DNA of 64,000 bases from Tyto alba (Eukaryota > Chordata > Aves > Strigiformes > Tytonidae). Location: the NCBI RefSeq assembly GCF_018691265.1, contig NW_024881303.1:7867777-7931776 (forward strand), read 5' to 3'. Made by a program: the position numbers and the translations under genes. The notes under the pieces are model-generated. The model was not told where the DNA came from, did not search any database, and saw only the letters and a program-made list of their open reading frames with translations. Shown here piece by piece: positions 50,869-64,000 of the stretch (positions are counted from its first letter, which is position 1; every line of letters starts with the position of its first letter).

Positions 50869-53827
50869 CCCCTACTCCTTAGCCGGCGACTGCAGGTCTT
50901 GTAGGGACTTTCTGTCTCCCGCTAATCTGGTTAGCAAGTCAGGTCCAGCTGCATCTCAGCACTCCCAGGTTGGTCAATCACTGGACAGGTCTTTGCAAAT
51001 CCACATTAAGTCATGCCAGTCCGTGGGCATGTCTCAGTATCTATATGATTTTTGTATTGTCTTGTTTATCCTCCTCCCTCTCCTTTTGTGTTTTTGCTCA
51101 ACTGTGATCTTCCAGTGGCATTTTGGCTCCATGTTTGGGGAGGAGTAGCATTGTACCAAGGAGCAAGTATAAATGCGTTCCCTGAAAAATCGAATTTAAC
51201 ACTATTTGTGCCTTAATTTTGGTTTGGGGGGGGGGTTATTTTGTTGTTCATTTACCCAGCTTGCCAAGCTACTCCTGTGCTCCGTCAGCACCGGGAGCTG
51301 GTGTAAATAAGCACAGCTCTGCCCGTCTGGGTAGGGACGTGTCCGCCGTGGGTTTGCATCGTATGAGCAGAGTTTTGAAACGCCAGCTTTGGTGATGCCG
51401 TGGCTGGGAGCCCCTTCCACCGCTGGCTGGGAGAGCGGACACTGCCCCTTGCTCCGCACCACAGTGGGGCTGGAGATGCTCACCTTTCCCCGTGAAGGGG
51501 GATAGGCACGCTCAGCCCAGGGAGTTATTCCCACTCCTGTTGCTGCGGCCGAGCAGCTTCCAGCCCCGCCGCAGCACCTCCCCGATGGGCTCTCCCAGCC
51601 GCCCGCACTGGCCCGGGGGGTGCAGGGAGCGTGGAAAGGAACCTGTGCAATCAGGGAACCTGCTCAATCTCCGCCGTGGTGTGGTGTGGGGATCCAAACG
51701 ATCCACCATCATTTTTTTTTGTTGCCGTTTTGGCTGTTGCCCCTGTCCTGAACTTTGCTGGTGTTCCAGAGGCACCAGAGGTGTCCCGCCAGCCTTCCTC
51801 CAAGCCATGGCCCAGCTGCGATAGCCAAGAACAAAGGGGCTGAGGGTGTGGTGGTTCCACACATCAAGACCCCCAGCTGTGTCTCTGCTCAGGAAGATGA
51901 AGATTTCTTTGGCAGCTGGGTATTGTGAAACAATGGCTCTGCTGCAAGAGAGTGGGTGGAGCCAACAGGAAGCACACTTGTGTTTTATATATGGGGTGAG
52001 AGCCTGAATTTTCAGAAGCAAACTTTGGGTCATGGTTTTGGGAGGTGTTGGGGTTGGGTTGTTTTTTTTTTTCCTGTTTCCTTTCTTCCACTGCAGCTCT
52101 AGGTCTCATTCAAGGGGTCTGAATTTCTGAATGGGGGGTGCTTAGCATGGGCTCCAAGCCTGTATTCGTGGCGAAAGCAATAGAAACCCACCTGTAACCT
52201 CAAGCACCGTTGGATTTTCAAAGCCTAAGCCCAGCAAAGCCCTATGTGGAGCATTATGTGACACCTCCCAGTGTCTCCCCAGGGAAAAGAACAAGGTAGC
52301 CCTCTCCTAACTACCTGCTGCAGGGATTTGGGGGGAAAATAAAAGGCAATAGCCAGGCTGGGCACCGACCCAGCTGCCAAGCCCAGAGCCGAGGTGGTGT
52401 GAGCATTGTGGAGACTGGCACAGTGAAGTGAGGGCTAAAGGCAGACCTCCCTCATGTGAGCTAATATCACAGGCTTCGGGGACATTTAGTTGCCACTTGG
52501 CTATCTGCCCCCGTTCCAAGGCTTGGCTAGGAGGGGATTATGTTTCTTGAAACGTCTCCCGGTGCGGTAACGTGGGTAGCTAGCAGGATTTGTCTACCGG
52601 GACACGCAGCGACCAACCCGGCTGTTTGTCCTGGCCTCCCGCCCCGGCGGCCGGTGCCGAGCGCTGCTGCCATCCCTGCGGGGCAGGGACCCGCGCTTGC
52701 CGCAGGGGGAGGCACCTTTGCAGCTGAAGGAAGCCCAGAAGCCGTTTTTTTTGGGGGTCCCTGCTACAAAAGCTGAGCAGATGCTGCGGCGAAGGGGGGG
52801 GAACCACCCGCTCGCTGCATTTGCTACTTCACTTCATCCAAGGCCGTTGCAGCCAGCATGCCAAACATTGCAGGTAGTATACTTTATTGCTTCCTTGATC
52901 AGCTGCTGCTGAATCACTATTTGTTCTGACTACAAGGCCCTTCTTATCAGGGCTTTTTACTACTTTCCCCCTCTATTTCCTCCTTCCCAGCACACCGTGG
53001 TTCCTCTCCTGACCCACCGGGCATTTCCAAGCTTTGTTTGCAAACCACTGGGGTTTCCATCCTGGCCCTGTTAGCCGGGCAGGCTCGGCATCCCCACCGC
53101 CTTCCCGAGGTGTGTGTCAGAGCTGGCTGAGGGCTCTGCTTCACCATCTCGGGGATTTAGCTGCAGCATCCAGCATGTTTCTGGCTCCTGCCCACCCGCC
53201 CCGTGTGCTGGCATTGCCGCCCCCCTGTTGCTCTGCTCCTTCTTGCCCTTGGTTTGCAGATCCAAGCTACTAGCACAAAACGCCGGTGATCCCAGTGGCA
53301 TCGCCTTGCTGACTGGGAGGCCAGCAGCCGAGCTCTGCCCAGTGCAGAGCCAGCGCCTTTGGCATCGCGGCGGGCAGGCGGCAGGGCAGCAAGGGCTCGG
53401 GCAAAATCCACCCTCCGGCGTGAGTCACAGCCCTCTGCATCCGCTGAGTCAGCTCGGCCTCTTCAACACCCCCGTCTGCTTGGACTGGCAAGTCAATCAC
53501 TGCCAGCTAGAGTTGCCCAAGAAGCCAAGGATGGGTGCGGACAGGAGGCTGCAGAATATATGCGTTTTCCCCAGTTAAGTCTCTCCTGGGACATTTCAGG
53601 CCTCTGCAGCGTCCTGGCTGCTCCGCGGCGTGCTCTGCTAGCAAAATGTACCTGGGGTGTGAGGTGAGAGCATCCCAGAGGCTCAACCCTCCCTGAGAGG
53701 AGCCCAAACCCCATGCGTGTGAACATGCCCGGTGTCTCATTCTTCTTCCTTCCACAGGGCAAGAGGGTTGGGGTCCATGGGAGCACGATTCATGACTGCC
53801 CGCCTCAGGATGGGGGGCCTCCCCCTG

Positions 53828-53841
53828 CCCCCCCCCCCCCC
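53828..53841 (+). repeat. Poly-C run, 14 bases
   Basis: A C homopolymer within a C-rich stretch (53819-53841) in the GC-richer intergenic block. The opposite strand could form G-rich structure. Confidence 0.8.
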
Positions 53842-54250
53842 AACAGGAGCGTGCCCAAATTTCAGCTGTGACCCCAACCCAGGCGAAACCACACAGGGAG
53901 TTCCCAGCCGCCCTTGGGGGTACGCGGCGGCCGTACGCTGGCGAGGCTGCTGTGCAGAGCAGGCACTTCCAGAGCCGCGGTCGCGCCCCTGCAGCATCCA
54001 AGAGCTGCCCTCTGGGTCTGGAGGGGTGAAACTCTTCCCCCTCCTGCCCCACACCATCTTGTTGGCTGCCTTACACAGCCCCTTTTTCTCCTCCCTGCCA
54101 TCAGGGAGCCTGAGCAAGGTGAGGCTGCCTCCCTGCCAGCATCACTTTACTGTGTATTTATGCTGCAGCTGATTAGAGCTCTGAGCTGAGGCAATTATGG
54201 GGTGCAGGGTGTATAAATAGGAGGTGCTGGGGTGTCGCAGGTTGGGGAGA

Positions 54251-57200
54251 GGAGCTGCCCAACCTTGTCAGAGAGTATTTGGGCGTGTTTTGGGGGCTTG
54301 CTTCTGCCTTTTTCACACTGCCTCACACCCAGCCTGAGCCGCTGGGTCACCTTCATGGCCCAGTGATTTCCAGTAGTGGTTTGTGGTGGCCAGCACTGGA
54401 CTTGAGGGATTTTTTGTGTCCCTGACTTAGCGGTGTCTTCCCTCCCTGGCAAGGATGCTTGAAGCTGCTGGAGAGCCTGGCCCTCCTTGTGTAGGCATCC
54501 AGGCAAAAGTGGACTATGGAAAACCATGGCCGAGTGGGCTTTGCTCTTAGAGTTTAAGAGTTCACTCTGATTTTATTTTCAAGGACTTTTTCTCAAATTG
54601 CAATAGTGAACTAATAAAAGATAGAGAAGGAAAGGCGACCCCAGCCCAGCGCCAGGGCACTGAGCATCCCTCTCACATCTCAGGGATTTTTTTTCTTTTT
54701 GATTTTTTATTTTTTCTTTTGGTTTTATTTGGATTTTTCTTTCTTTTCTCCTCACAGGTCAGCTGTCTGTGTGCTGTGCTGGCTTCCATCTGGATGAATC
54801 CAGCTTTTCTTACTGCTGCCCCACCTTCCTATCTCCTGGAGCTAGAGAGCAGTTGAGACATGGTATTCATGTGCATATACATGTTGTATATGAAGAGATT
54901 CTCTATTAATCTTAAACGTGCTTTGATCAGAAAAGTAATAACTTGCTGGCATGAATTATTTTACAAATTTTGCTTTTGTGGAGAGAAGCTCGTTGGCTTG
55001 ATCTTTTCCTTCCTAACAGAAACAAGTTATATCTGACAAACTAAACTTGCTGCTTTCACTCACAAAGCAGTAATTTACTCTTCAAGCAGTGGCATCACAA
55101 CTTATCATCCCTGCAGCACCATTTATTCACCAGCGCAGCCAGCCAGGAGGATAACGTGGGGTGCAAGCAATGGGGTTACTATCTACTCTGCATGGTCTGG
55201 CATGACTTTCCCCTTCTTGGTATATTTTAGGACACATAAACTAGAGGGGAAATGTTTTTCTTCATGTGAGGAAATTCAAGTCACCACAAGACCAAGTTTA
55301 GCCCACAGAGTAGCAGCTATAGCTCCCAGTAGATCCAGTGGAAAATAGTTGTAGCCCAGCAAATTCCACTTTGGCCCATACAGCTGCGAAGCCATAAAAC
55401 ACTTGGATATTTCCCTGCACAAAGCTCCTTGTAAAGGCTTCCTGCAGCCTTGACTCCTCGCCAGCCCAGCCTCCAAGGCTGCCTGAGCCCAACACGGACC
55501 TTCCAAAGAAAATCCTGTCAAAACCTCCCCAGTTTCTCTGGTTTGTGTTTTGTGCAGCACTCTGATGTGAAAATATTGATTCTGGACTTTAAGGCAGCTG
55601 CTTTGTATATTTGACCAATTCAGTGGTACCAAAGTTTGGCCTGAATTGTTCTTGTCTGGTTCCTTTTTTATCTTTTTAACGCAGCCTTAAAAGCACAGTA
55701 GGTATTGACATTAGGAAGAGCCAAATATAACAATGATGCAGCATAAATCCTATGACCAGCCAATATTGTCCATCTCAGCTACATGGAGATTTATTTTTTT
55801 TTTCCTTTTACCCTCCAGATTGTATTTAAAATGGAAAATTTTTAAAGGCCACTTCAGGAGAATTTTAAGCATTTATGCAGAAACACGGAAAAGCCAGGCT
55901 GAACTGTTTGCTGACTGAAAAAAATGCAAAAACCCAAGGAGTGTTTGCAGTTCCACGGTGTTTCTGCAGGCAATCTGGGAGGTGCTGAGCTCTGCTCAAA
56001 CTGGAGCCAGTTGCTCTCCCCAATGCTGAAGAAGCTTTGCCCCAGGCCAGGATCCTTCTTCACCCCTCGGTGCCGATGCACTGCTGCTACATCTGTGGCC
56101 AACAATGAGGGGTTTGGTACAGAGGCTTCAAAAACACAGGCCTAAATTCCTGCTAGTGTGAATTAACACTCTGTGAGCATCGGCCCCTCTCTAGCAAGGC
56201 ATAACTCATCCCGTGGCAGGGGCTCAGCTCCAGCCCCAGCTCCAGCTATTGCTTTGTCTTCTTCCAGGATCATTACAAAGGGCACGTCCTGGTCTCTGTT
56301 ATCTCGTAGGGACCAAGGGCTTGATGCTGCCCAGCACTGTCAGGCGGCGGTTTTCTGTCTGTGCCCAAAGGTTTCAGAGGACCGGGGTGTAACAGGCCAG
56401 CCGGGAGGCTGGGGAACCGCATCCATGCTTTGCATCTCTGACAACAACCCTTACCTGCTTTAATTGTACTGTCTGCTTCCTTTCTTCCCAGCCTTGCAAT
56501 CAGCAAATGAAGGCAAGTGAAAGGCATAATCAGCTGCGTGTGGCTTTATAGTCTTCTGCTCTGCCTTTCGGGCTGGCTGCAGCTTGGCAGCCACGCACGG
56601 GGAGTCGGGAGCCTGCTCTGCACCCTCACCACCTCGGCCTTTCGCAGGGTCTGATCCAGCCAGGGCACGGTTTCACTCCCAAGGCCCCCACAAGACTCAG
56701 GTATTTTTAATAGTCTCATTATATCCACTAACAACTTGAAGAAAGAAGACTCAAAGCATGCTGGTCACAGATGGACCTGCCCATGAATTTCTGTGCCTTG
56801 TTTTTTTTCAGCAATTTCTGCGAGAGCAAACCTTTCTAAGGAGTTGAAGCTGAACAGGTTTGTTACAAGGAGCTGAAATGCATCCCTTGCTCGCTCTTCT
56901 CTAGGCCCCAGTCATAACTCTTTTCTGTTTGATTAACATCATCTCAGTTCGTGCCTGTGCCTGCTCCGCCTGTGATTTGGGTGTTTGGAGGTGGTCTGGC
57001 CCCATCCCCTGCACCCCACGCTCCCTGGCCCGGTGCACCCTCCTGCCAAGCAGCCCTGAGAGGGACTCTGGTGATGAACTCTTTTGGCAAAGCTGCATAT
57101 GATCCCACCTGCAGCTCCAAAGCCCTGCAGCAAAGAGATCTGTGCACCAAAACCCACTTTGCCCTCACTCGGCGGTGTCCGAGAGAGGTGCCATGCTGAG

Positions 57201-60200
57201 CCAAGATGAAAATTTAACCCTTGCATGAGGGAGCATCAAAACTACATTTTCTTTAACTTGGAAGTGGTTTGGTGTCTCTGAACCAAAACCTTTCCAGAAC
57301 TTGGTCCCACTTGAAACTGAGCATGTTGTGTAAATTTTCCTAACAACTGGGTGCCCATGCTGACCCAAGGGCAACTCCCACTGTTGCATCTCCCACCATG
57401 GCTCTGCACTGATAAAGGAGACTCACTGCACGAGGGCAGATGAAGAGCCAGGGTGCATTTTCTCTTCTAGCTCTCCATGCGCCATATCAGCACAGGCCAG
57501 CCCATAATTTTGCAGCCAGCCTTGAGGACAAGGCATCTGCAGCGCCTGGCACGGGGTCCGGCTGGGGACTGAACATCACCTCTCCCTGGAGCGGGACTGC
57601 AAGTGTCTGGGCAGCACGGGAAGGCAGCCTGACCTGCCCCCGCCCCAGCTCCATGCCTGCTTGATGTTAGAGGAAAAAATTATTGTCCCTTGCCACCTGC
57701 AGCCTGCTCTTATCTCCACTTGCCAGCATCCTGTCCCCTTACTTGGTCCAAGTCTTTTTAAAAGGCCAAAAGGCAAAGTGGGAGGAAAAAGGGTGGGGGA
57801 TTTCCTCCTGGGCATGGCTCGGTGACGCCGCGGGTTGAGCGCCCGAGTGTGGCTATTTTGGACACAAAGCAGACAGAGCGAGCCGTAAAGGGGTGGCCCC
57901 TTTTGGTGACAGGGCCAGGTATGCCTGGGCCCAGCAAGGGGCCCTGGGGATGCCTCTGCTGCCATCAGTGGGGTCCGTGGGGGCGTGCTGGAGCTGGGGT
58001 TGATGTGGGGGCTGTGCTGTCCCCCTCACCAATTTTAGATCCGTGAAATCCAAAAACTTTCTGGATCACATCCCAGTGTCTTAAGCAGCATTGCAGGAGG
58101 GCAGGACCGAGGAGTTACCGAAGGCGGATAGTAGGCTTCCTGTTGAGCCCAGTGGCAGCTTCGTGGAGAAGCTGGTGGGTCTTGTGAGGCTGCACCTCAC
58201 CTCTGCATTTGGGGAAGAAGGAGGGAAAAAGATCCAGCGTTCTGTTTTCAGCCTCTTTGGCTTTCTCACAGAGTGAAAAACACTCAAAGTGTGGGGGAGA
58301 GGGAAGGAAAATCTTGTATAAGTGAGACGCATCGCGTGGCCTCCGAAGCTGGGAGCTGTTGTCTCAGTCGCGTGGGAAGCTGCTGGTGCAGCAGGACTGG
58401 GTCTGATGCACACCGGGCGGCTTTGCAAGCGTCCTCAGGAGCATCACGGGACACCTTTACTCTCTCCAGTTCATCTTAAAAGGCGAGGAGCTGATGGGAA
58501 CCTGCCTAGCATGGCTCTTCACAAGCAGCGGGACGGTGCGCCGTGAGCAGCCTGGCATGGCTGCAGCTCAGCGCAGGTATCACACTAGGTTTAGCTCATG
58601 CAGGGGCAGAGGGGGAAACCTGCACTTCAGATAACCCAGCAAGACTAAAGCAAGATCAGCTGAGAAAATCATCCCGGCTTTCAACTGCTGCCAGTCCCAG
58701 CAAAAAACAGAGATAGAGCAGTCCCAGCTCAGACAAAACAGCTCGCTGGGCTTTGTTGCTGGCTTTTGCCTGCCTGTGGGTGGTTTTCCACAAGGCTGGC
58801 TCCCCGCTCCCTGTAAAGCTGTGCAAAACTTGCATATGGCCTCAAAACATGAAGGGGTGAGCTAAGAACCAGAGCTCAAAGGTCTCTGAAACTCAAAGCA
58901 AAGGTGAGGGCTGTTCCTGACCCCACATGGGGATTCATCTTCCTGGGGGCTACATGAATACCCTGAAAAAAATGAAAGCAGGGAAAAAAATCTTCAAATT
59001 GAAGAGCTTTTGGAGCAATCCCAGGGGCTCCGAGTTAGTTGCTTGGGACAGAGGAGCAGGAGAGGGCTAGAGAGGACTTAGAAGAGAGGCAAAAAATGAA
59101 ACTCATCACAGTATTTGAAGTTATTCATTCCTTGTCTGAGTTAGTGCTCTTGATGGGTGTCTTCCTTATGGCATTTGGTGACAGGAAGTGTGGAGCTTGT
59201 TTAGGCTGTCAGTCTATCCCAGAAGTTTATTTTTATCTGAGATGGCTTGTGACAGTGCAATGGTGTTGCAACACTACAGTTCTTGTTTGTGGTTTCCCTG
59301 TACTGTGGTGCTGGAGTAAGTGATGACTTCTGGCAGGGGCTCATTGTGCTAGAAAATAGAGAGATGTTGCAAGAGATGGTTCCCTCCCAAAGAGGCAGCA
59401 TCTAAGAGAAAAGACCTGCTAAAGCAGAAAGGAGCTGGCCTGGTGTGCAGCCTGCTGCGAAGCAATGCTGCTGGCGATCCAGGTCTTTGTTCCAGCCCCA
59501 CAGACTCGCTGTGGCACGAGCCATCGACCCCAACCCCAGCACTGCCACGTGCTGCCCAAGTGACCTGTGGACCTTCTCCTTCAAGGGGATGGTGATGAGG
59601 GGCTCCTGCCAAGGGTTCTGCCTCCTTCCAGTTCTCCTTCCAGCCTTGCTGTTTCTTGCAACCACTGCAGGGCTTGCAGAACTGCTTAGCTTTCCCCTCC
59701 ATCCCCTCCATAAGCATGAACCACACTTCTGAAATAGTTGTTCTAACTCCAGCAGTGTCATCATGACCATTTGAAGTGGCAGCGAGGGAGCCAACACAGG
59801 ATCAGGGAGGAGACAAAGATGAGCTCTGAGGGCCGAAAGGAAATCTAAACCTACAACTCAACACTGTAACTAAATTTGTCTGCAAAAAGCAGACTCCATA
59901 GTCCAGCTTCTTACCTGGTGTAAGATATGAAACGTCAAAGGAATAAGGATCTGGCCTTCTTGGTTACTCTCCCTTTGCTTGCATGTGCTTTATGCCCTTG
60001 TAAGTCCATTAACTCCTTTGCAGGGCAATACAGAGCAGAATGAGGTGCCTGATCCGCCTCTTTTTAGGCAACACAACCTGAGATTATAGCTGTGCTAGCT
60101 TGGTACGCCGCGCTGTAAATCCCTACATGTTGGTTCCCTGTCTCCTCCTCAAGTTTTATAGGATGCTGACAGCTTTCTGCTTGTTTTATGATTTCATGGC

Positions 60201-63200
60201 AGTTGCTCGACACATCAATATGAGAATTAATTAATCTTGGCTACAGGGTAGGCAGCAGCTTCGGCAGCCCAAGAGCAAACAAGGTCAGGATTTCAGCAAC
60301 AGCCAATTTAGAGAACTTGCTGGGGCTCAAGCAGAGCAGCCTCGTCTCTCTGATTTTTATTTGGATCACTGCTCTCTTGCCTTGTTTGCAAGTTCTGTCC
60401 TGTCGGCGAGGCCAGTGTAAAGCCTAACCCAGGAGACTATGGCAGATGACTCTGCTCCATACAGGGAGCGAGGATTAGGACAGGGGCAGTGTCTGGCTCG
60501 CATACAGTCACTACACAACAACTATTGACTTGAAATCCCTTTGCTGATGTCCCAACTTCCATTTGATGATGTTAAAAGGTCAGAAGGAAAATTAGAGCTT
60601 TTTTGCCCTAATCCCTTTAAGTGCTAAATTCATGGAAAGCAATTGAACCAACAATTTAGATTAAGTCAATAGCTTCAGATGATGGAGAAACTCTGATCCT
60701 CAAAGGATGCCTGAATGAAATGCGGCTTTTCAGAATGAGATTGGAATTGCCCTTGGCCTCCTGTTACAAAGATCCTCCCCGTTGGCTCGGTAAGTGAATA
60801 ATCCAAGACTACCATGCTTATTGCAGTGCTCAGCTCTGCAACATGCCCTTAGATCATACCGAAAGACTCCGAGTGGTAACAATAAATACAGGGAAAAAGA
60901 AAGATCTGTGTCAGACTGGCTCCAAATTAATCTGTTTCCCAAACAAATCGCTACTGCTACTAGTGAATGGCATTTATCAAGTTGGTGCTGGTCTTTACAG
61001 TCCTTGGTAGGGCTGAAATACCCTTTTTTTTTTTGGCTTTTTCTCCTCCCTGTCTAGCCTTTTTCCAAACTTTCTCTGGGCCTTCAGGCTGCAGAGTGAG
61101 GATGCCCTGATGGAAAGGAGGGATGCCCTCCCTCCTCGGGAAGGAGCCCAGCGAGTACAAAGCATGCCAAGGTGGCAGATGCAAAGGCAAACCCAGAAAA
61201 GGGCTTGAGGGCAGTTTGGCTCCTTTCTCCCCTGACCCCCAGTCCCAGACCCTGCCCCAGCTGAACACCCGCAGTGCAAGCAGGCAATGATCCAGCAGGC
61301 TGTGAGATGGTAGATAGGATCTTGTACAGTTTAGCTGGGTTTTAGCCAGCTTGTTTCCTTGGTGCCTCTGTTGATAGAAGGGCTTTTACTGCACATACAA
61401 GCCTTAGCAGAGACAAAACTCATGTCTCCTCTTTTAATAAGAGAATTGACAGATATGATGCTGTCAGCAAAATATATTTTCCATGTATGGCTCTGGGTAA
61501 GGAAAAGAGCCCGTCACTTTAGCTATGCTTAACAAGCAAGCGGAAGGCTTGGGGACATGCTCCCCACTGCAGGGAACAGCCAGCCAGTCTGCGTGGGGGC
61601 TGGATGTCGAGGGAGATGCCTGGCTGTACCCCTAAAACCAGAGCACCCCTAAGGGCTAAGCTGATGACATGTCCCGTTAGCTTTCCGGAGCGGTGCCAGT
61701 GCCACGGGCTCCCTGGCCGGGCCACCTCTGCCCACCCGGCTAGAGTAGAAGGCACGGGGCTGGAGAGGTGGCTTCTCCAAAGCCCTGCTCAGGGCTGGAG
61801 AGGAAACCATGCAAAGAGAAAACCATCCTGGACTTTCACACCCAGCCTGAGGGGTGGTAGGTAGTGGTGTGTGGATTTCTGTGGCACAACCCCTACAAAG
61901 CGATCGTTTTACTGTTTTTATTCCTATGTGAGATGACCCTTTGTAATCTAAACAACAACAGCTAGCCGTCCTGGTAAAGGAGAAAAACCATCTTATTAGT
62001 AGCAGTGACATGTTAAATTCCCACATACTGCTCTCGAAGGGCAGTTCCAGTCATCCTTCTATCCCAACCTCTTGGTTTCAATTTTCATTTTTTTTTTTCT
62101 TGAGTTTTAGATTTTCCTAAAAAATTTCATGTCCTGAAAACAGTTCTGAGAAACATGTTTTCCATGACTGTTTCTTTCAGAAATGTTATTACTGGCCTGG
62201 GATAATTCTTATACAATAAGATTGAGTTTCTCTTGCTGGAAAATTCAGACACTACAAATTTTTAATATCAAAACCCAAACAAGTAATAACAAGTAATTTC
62301 CTAAGAATTTACACAATCTGTCATTGGTAGTCTTTCATGGGAAAATGCTTCATTCCAGTATGTGTGTCTATTTTTAAGGAAACTAATGGCAAATGGGGTG
62401 AAAGGAAAAGCACACAGGATAATTACAAATCCCCACTTATCAACCTGCTTCTAATCATTCTTTGGAGTGGTAGGTAAACATGCAAAACACTGAACCACTC
62501 TGTATTTTTATGCTGCTTTGAAGTGTGAGTTCCAAAGAAATTTTAACTCGCAGCACTTTGGCATTTCCATAACTGACTAGTGCCGGTGTCTTTGGGTGGC
62601 AGCCACCATTTGGCTTTCCAGAATGAAGTCCGAAACAAATTACCTAGTTGGAGATACCATGTCCTTAATCAAGAGAAGAGCTGGGCAAAGGAGGGCACTG
62701 TCCAAGTCTTGCCGGGCAGGTCCCACCTCTGACCTTCTCGTGAGCTATGGGATATTCCCACCATGCAGCCCCCAGTGATCCAGGGTGGCATCTTTGGAGC
62801 ACAAACAGGTTCTTGTTTTTCAGAAGGGGATCTGAGGTCCTTGAAGCTTTTCAGAGGTGATTTTTCAGGGATGCCTTAGTCGGGGTATGCTCCCTGCTTC
62901 AGCCAAGCACGTGCGTTTCACACTCCCCCTTTTCTTCTGGCTGCGGCACATAATCTTGTATAAATCTTCGTGGTGGTGTGGCAACAAGAGGTGCTGGGTG
63001 GCTACACTCAGGAGCCTCTGCCATCAGCAGATGCAGGTGTTGGCAAGTGCAGGCGGGCTTCTAAAAATATCCTGCGTGCTTTATTCTTGTTTCAAAGGCC
63101 ATTAAATATTTCTGTGAGAGTCTTTTTCATCTTCAGCATGGAGAACTGCCTAATACTCCCACGCATCCTTTATAATCCCCTGAATCTCAAGTTATTCCAA

Positions 63201-64000
63201 ATGGGAGTATCTGGGCTGTAGATCTGTGCAACAAAACCTTTAGAGCTGTGCAGCAGCACCAAGTAATAGGGGCAACAAACCTGAATTTCTTCTCATTTCA
63301 GCTGTCCTTACAACATTGTAACTCGACTGAGTGCAGGCTGTGGGTTTACTTCCCATATTTGTAAAGAGCACAATCAAATCCAATTACTCTTCCCATAAGC
63401 ATAATCCACACACGCGACTTTTCAATGCAGAATGTTTAGGTCTGCTTCATAAATAGCAATGAAGTGTCACGAGGAAGTATCAGCTCACCCACAGGCACCG
63501 TAACAAATCCAACTTAGAACTGTGCGAAAACAGGAAAGATCAAGAGCCAGCCTTAAAAGCAAAAGCATGTTACTTTCCTCTTGCTCTGTGTCTGCTGCTG
63601 TGTTTCCAGTGTGTGTGCTCTGTCATTCCTTGCAGCCTGGGTGTTTTAGTCATCCGAATGTGTTTGCTTAGGCACCAACATTAGTGTCAAACGCACTTAA
63701 TGTAAAGGAAACTTCCCAGGAGTGCACCAGTCACTGCCAGAGCAATCAGTCTTGCGTTGGGTGCGTATACACCGTGTGGCATTTACTACTGTGGGCTGGA
63801 TAATGAATTACCCACAGTCTCTGAGTGCAGCTCATATGTTCACTTCCCACCAGTGAAAAGCTGCTGTGCCCCATATTGGATGCCTGTGGGTTCTCCGCCA
63901 CTCACATCAGCCTCTGATGACAACAAATCTGAACTGAAATTGGAAATATTTCTTCTCAGATGATGCTGCTATCTCGTTTCCAGCTGATGATTCAAACCAG
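54251..64000. other. Intergenic region, last part; no gene seen
   Basis: This runs to the right edge with no recognisable exon, RNA gene or young repeat. A long T-rich tract at 54686-54755 ends in CACAG and resembles a splice acceptor. AT-rich blocks near 60.19-60.26, 60.54-60.72 and 62.2-62.5 kb could be conserved non-coding elements. The first coding exon of HIF1A, the usual next gene, was looked for as its bHLH-type residues and is not seen. Confidence 0.65.

Larger units (their letters stand above)
49401..54250. other. Intergenic GC- and CpG-richer block; no gene seen
   Basis: Base composition rises here, with CpG clusters at about 51290-51660, 52548-52700 and 53280-53440, a 14-base C run at 53828-53841 and a 10-base G run at 51226-51235. 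Many open frames appear on both strands at the same places, including one of 222 codons at 49767-50435. They are rich in Gly, Ala, Pro, Ser and Trp with no domain, and are explained by the low frequency of AT-rich stop codons. A promoter role for the CpG clusters is possible but unproven. Confidence 0.6.

Noticed and set aside
55000..64000. Search for the first HIF1A exon or another downstream gene
   Set aside because: No bHLH/PAS-like coding and no exon with good borders was seen.

Overview
The window looks like vertebrate nuclear DNA, most likely from a bird or another non-mammalian amniote. Coding sequence appears only as short exons with GT/AG borders inside long introns. There are no operons and no recent interspersed repeats. 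The few recognisable repeats are old, diverged CR1-like LINE pieces and tRNA/MIR-type SINE pieces, with no Alu- or L1-like material. The bird assignment is inference from repeat content and compactness. The vertebrate assignment is secure.

One gene is recognisable: the 3' end of PRKCH (novel protein kinase C eta) on the + strand. Four consecutive coding exons are present at 19771-19909, 20857-21045, 38314-38457 and 39946-40092. They join in a single open frame that encodes the C-lobe of the kinase domain from the catalytic loop onward, then the AGC-kinase C-terminal tail and the stop codon. Intron phases are 2 (upstream of the first exon), 0, 0 and 0. The three complete introns measure 947, 17268 and 1488 bases. 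Isoform-diagnostic residues match PKC eta and not epsilon, delta or theta. The regulatory half (C2, pseudosubstrate, C1A/C1B) and the kinase N-lobe must lie upstream of base 1.

Layout: 1-19770 is intron with no exon that I could recognise. 19771-40092 holds the four coding exons. 40093 to about 40955 is the 3' UTR, ending at an ATTAAA signal. From about 40960 to 64000 there is roughly 23 kb of intergenic DNA. That stretch has a GC- and CpG-richer block (about 49.4-54.2 kb) and several AT-rich, homeodomain-site-rich blocks that could be conserved regulatory elements. In other vertebrates HIF1A follows PRKCH, but no HIF1A exon is visible here, so it would lie beyond the window.

The four exons together supply the catalytic, activation-loop, substrate-positioning and regulatory-tail segments of one kinase. 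I found no RNA gene, no intact mobile element and no second protein-coding gene. The long ORFs elsewhere are low-complexity or chance readings. No convincing previously undescribed system is visible; the candidates in the findings are modest regulatory or transcript hypotheses.
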